Both the position numbers and the translations under genes were made by a program. 5,342 bases of DNA, taken from Cryomorphaceae bacterium (lineage in GTDB: Bacteria; Bacteroidota; Bacteroidia; Flavobacteriales; Schleiferiaceae). The stretch is from the NCBI GenBank assembly GCA_013205365.1, contig JABMNC010000081.1, positions 1 to 5,342 on the forward strand. The letters are read 5' to 3'. Under the pieces are notes generated by a model, which had not been told where the DNA came from, made no database searches, and saw nothing but the letters and a program-made list of their open reading frames with translations. Below are positions 5,002-5,342 of this stretch, piece by piece (the first letter of the stretch is position 1; each line of letters starts with the position of its first letter).

Positions 5002-5342
5002 TTAGACAGATAGTGCAATAAACAAGCCCTCGTGCGATCGAAGGTTGATGGCTCGACCGTCGGTAAAGGCCAGGTATTGACCCCTTTGGCCCGCGAGTAC
5101 GGCCTCAATTTCGTCACCGTGGTTGCTGAATTTAACCGACTTGGCTTTAAAGCCTGGAGCGAGGGACCAGTGGGCCTGATGCTTGACGCCGTCAGCCTGC
5201 GCAAAACGCTTTAAATCCGCCGGTATGGCCTCTAGGGCGACGCCGATGGCCGCAGCAAAGTCCGCGTCAAAGGTTTCGCCTGCAAGCATCCTGCGCCAGT
5301 CGGTTTTGTCGCTAAAGTGCTCCTTGAGTGCTACTTCGATCA
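5002..5342 (-). CDS. DUF2797 family protein, C-terminal part (5' end outside window)
   Basis: The frame is open to the window edge: 17 codons (IEVALKEHFSDKTDWRR) precede the internal Met at 5289, so that Met is not the start. About 112 residues are visible. IEVALKEHFSDKTDWRRML and the ending GQYLAFTDGRAINLRSHEG resemble, from memory, the conserved segments of DUF2797 proteins ((I/L)xEVALKxHxSDKTNWRKML ... GQYLIFEDGxxFNVRxxEG). Those proteins are about 260-270 residues with a cysteine-rich, probably zinc-binding N-terminal part that would lie outside this window. Their biochemical role is unknown to me. Codon use and GC are like the housekeeping genes and unlike hicA. The gene ends 55 nt before the hicA ATG on the same strand, with no convincing terminator between them, so some read-through into hicAB is possible. 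The partial codon at 5341-5342 (NTG) could be a Met, but the family alignment argues for an internal residue. Confidence 0.75.
   Translation of the reverse strand, partial: IEVALKEHFSDKTDWRRMLAGETFDADFAAAIGVALEAIPADLKRFAQADGVKHQAHWSLAPGFKAKSVKFSNHGDEIEAVLAGQRGQYLAFTDGRAINLRSHEGLFIALSV

Noticed and set aside
4990..5010. Possible terminator between the DUF2797 gene and hicA (CTAAGATCTTTTTAG on the minus strand)
   Set aside because: The stem is at most 5 AT-rich pairs including a wobble and has no T-run after it, so it is too weak to call.
5032..5214. Plus-strand 60-codon frame and minus-strand 4986-5204 frame
   Set aside because: Both overlap the DUF2797 frame, which alone shows conserved motifs and stays open to the window edge.
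1..5342. CRISPR arrays, tRNA or rRNA genes, IS elements, phage genes
   Set aside because: No spaced direct repeats of CRISPR type, cloverleaf-like sequence, transposase motif or terminal inverted repeats were found by eye on either strand.

Overview
The window looks like a chromosomal stretch from a Bacteroidota bacterium, probably Flavobacteriales. The clues are the gene set (MutS1, a TSP3-repeat OmpA lipoprotein, folK divergent from sppA), weak or absent Shine-Dalgarno sequences, and promoter-like motifs of the Bacteroidota form TAnnTTTG, one with a TTTG box 20 nt upstream. The housekeeping genes are GC-rich (42 of 60 bases in 3061-3120 by hand count). No specific genus can be named from the sequence alone.

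Layout. (1) 1-585, plus strand: the C-terminal ~194 residues of mutS, cut by the window edge. (2) 586-653: a convergent gap holding a CTAG-rich inverted repeat at the mutS stop and a strong intrinsic terminator that serves the minus strand. (3) 654-1907, minus strand: folK (HPPK, folate synthesis), then after 6 nt an OmpA-domain lipoprotein with three Ca-binding-type TSP3 repeats of exactly 30 residues. (4) 1945-4343, plus strand: sppA (full-length, 67K-type signal peptide peptidase) and, 2 nt later, a YhhQ-family queuosine-precursor transporter; these are presumably co-transcribed. (5) 4340-4946, minus strand: a hicA-hicB toxin-antitoxin pair, clearly AT-richer than its neighbours, whose hicB tail overlaps the transporter tail by 3 nt. 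(6) 4951-4990: a well-formed promoter with an overlapping operator-like repeat for hicAB. (7) 5002-5342, minus strand: the C-terminal part of a DUF2797 protein, running off the window.

How the genes relate. Most are independent core functions: mismatch repair, folate synthesis, envelope attachment to peptidoglycan, membrane proteolysis and tRNA-modification precursor uptake. The accessory element is the hicAB module, which seems to have been inserted compactly between the transporter and the DUF2797 gene. Its promoter is close enough to the hicA ATG that the transcript may be leaderless, and the repeated TATAACA element there is a plausible target for the HTH domain at the HicB C-terminus. 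I do not see a clearly new multi-gene system. The hicAB control region and the DUF2797 gene of unknown function next to it deserve the closest look.
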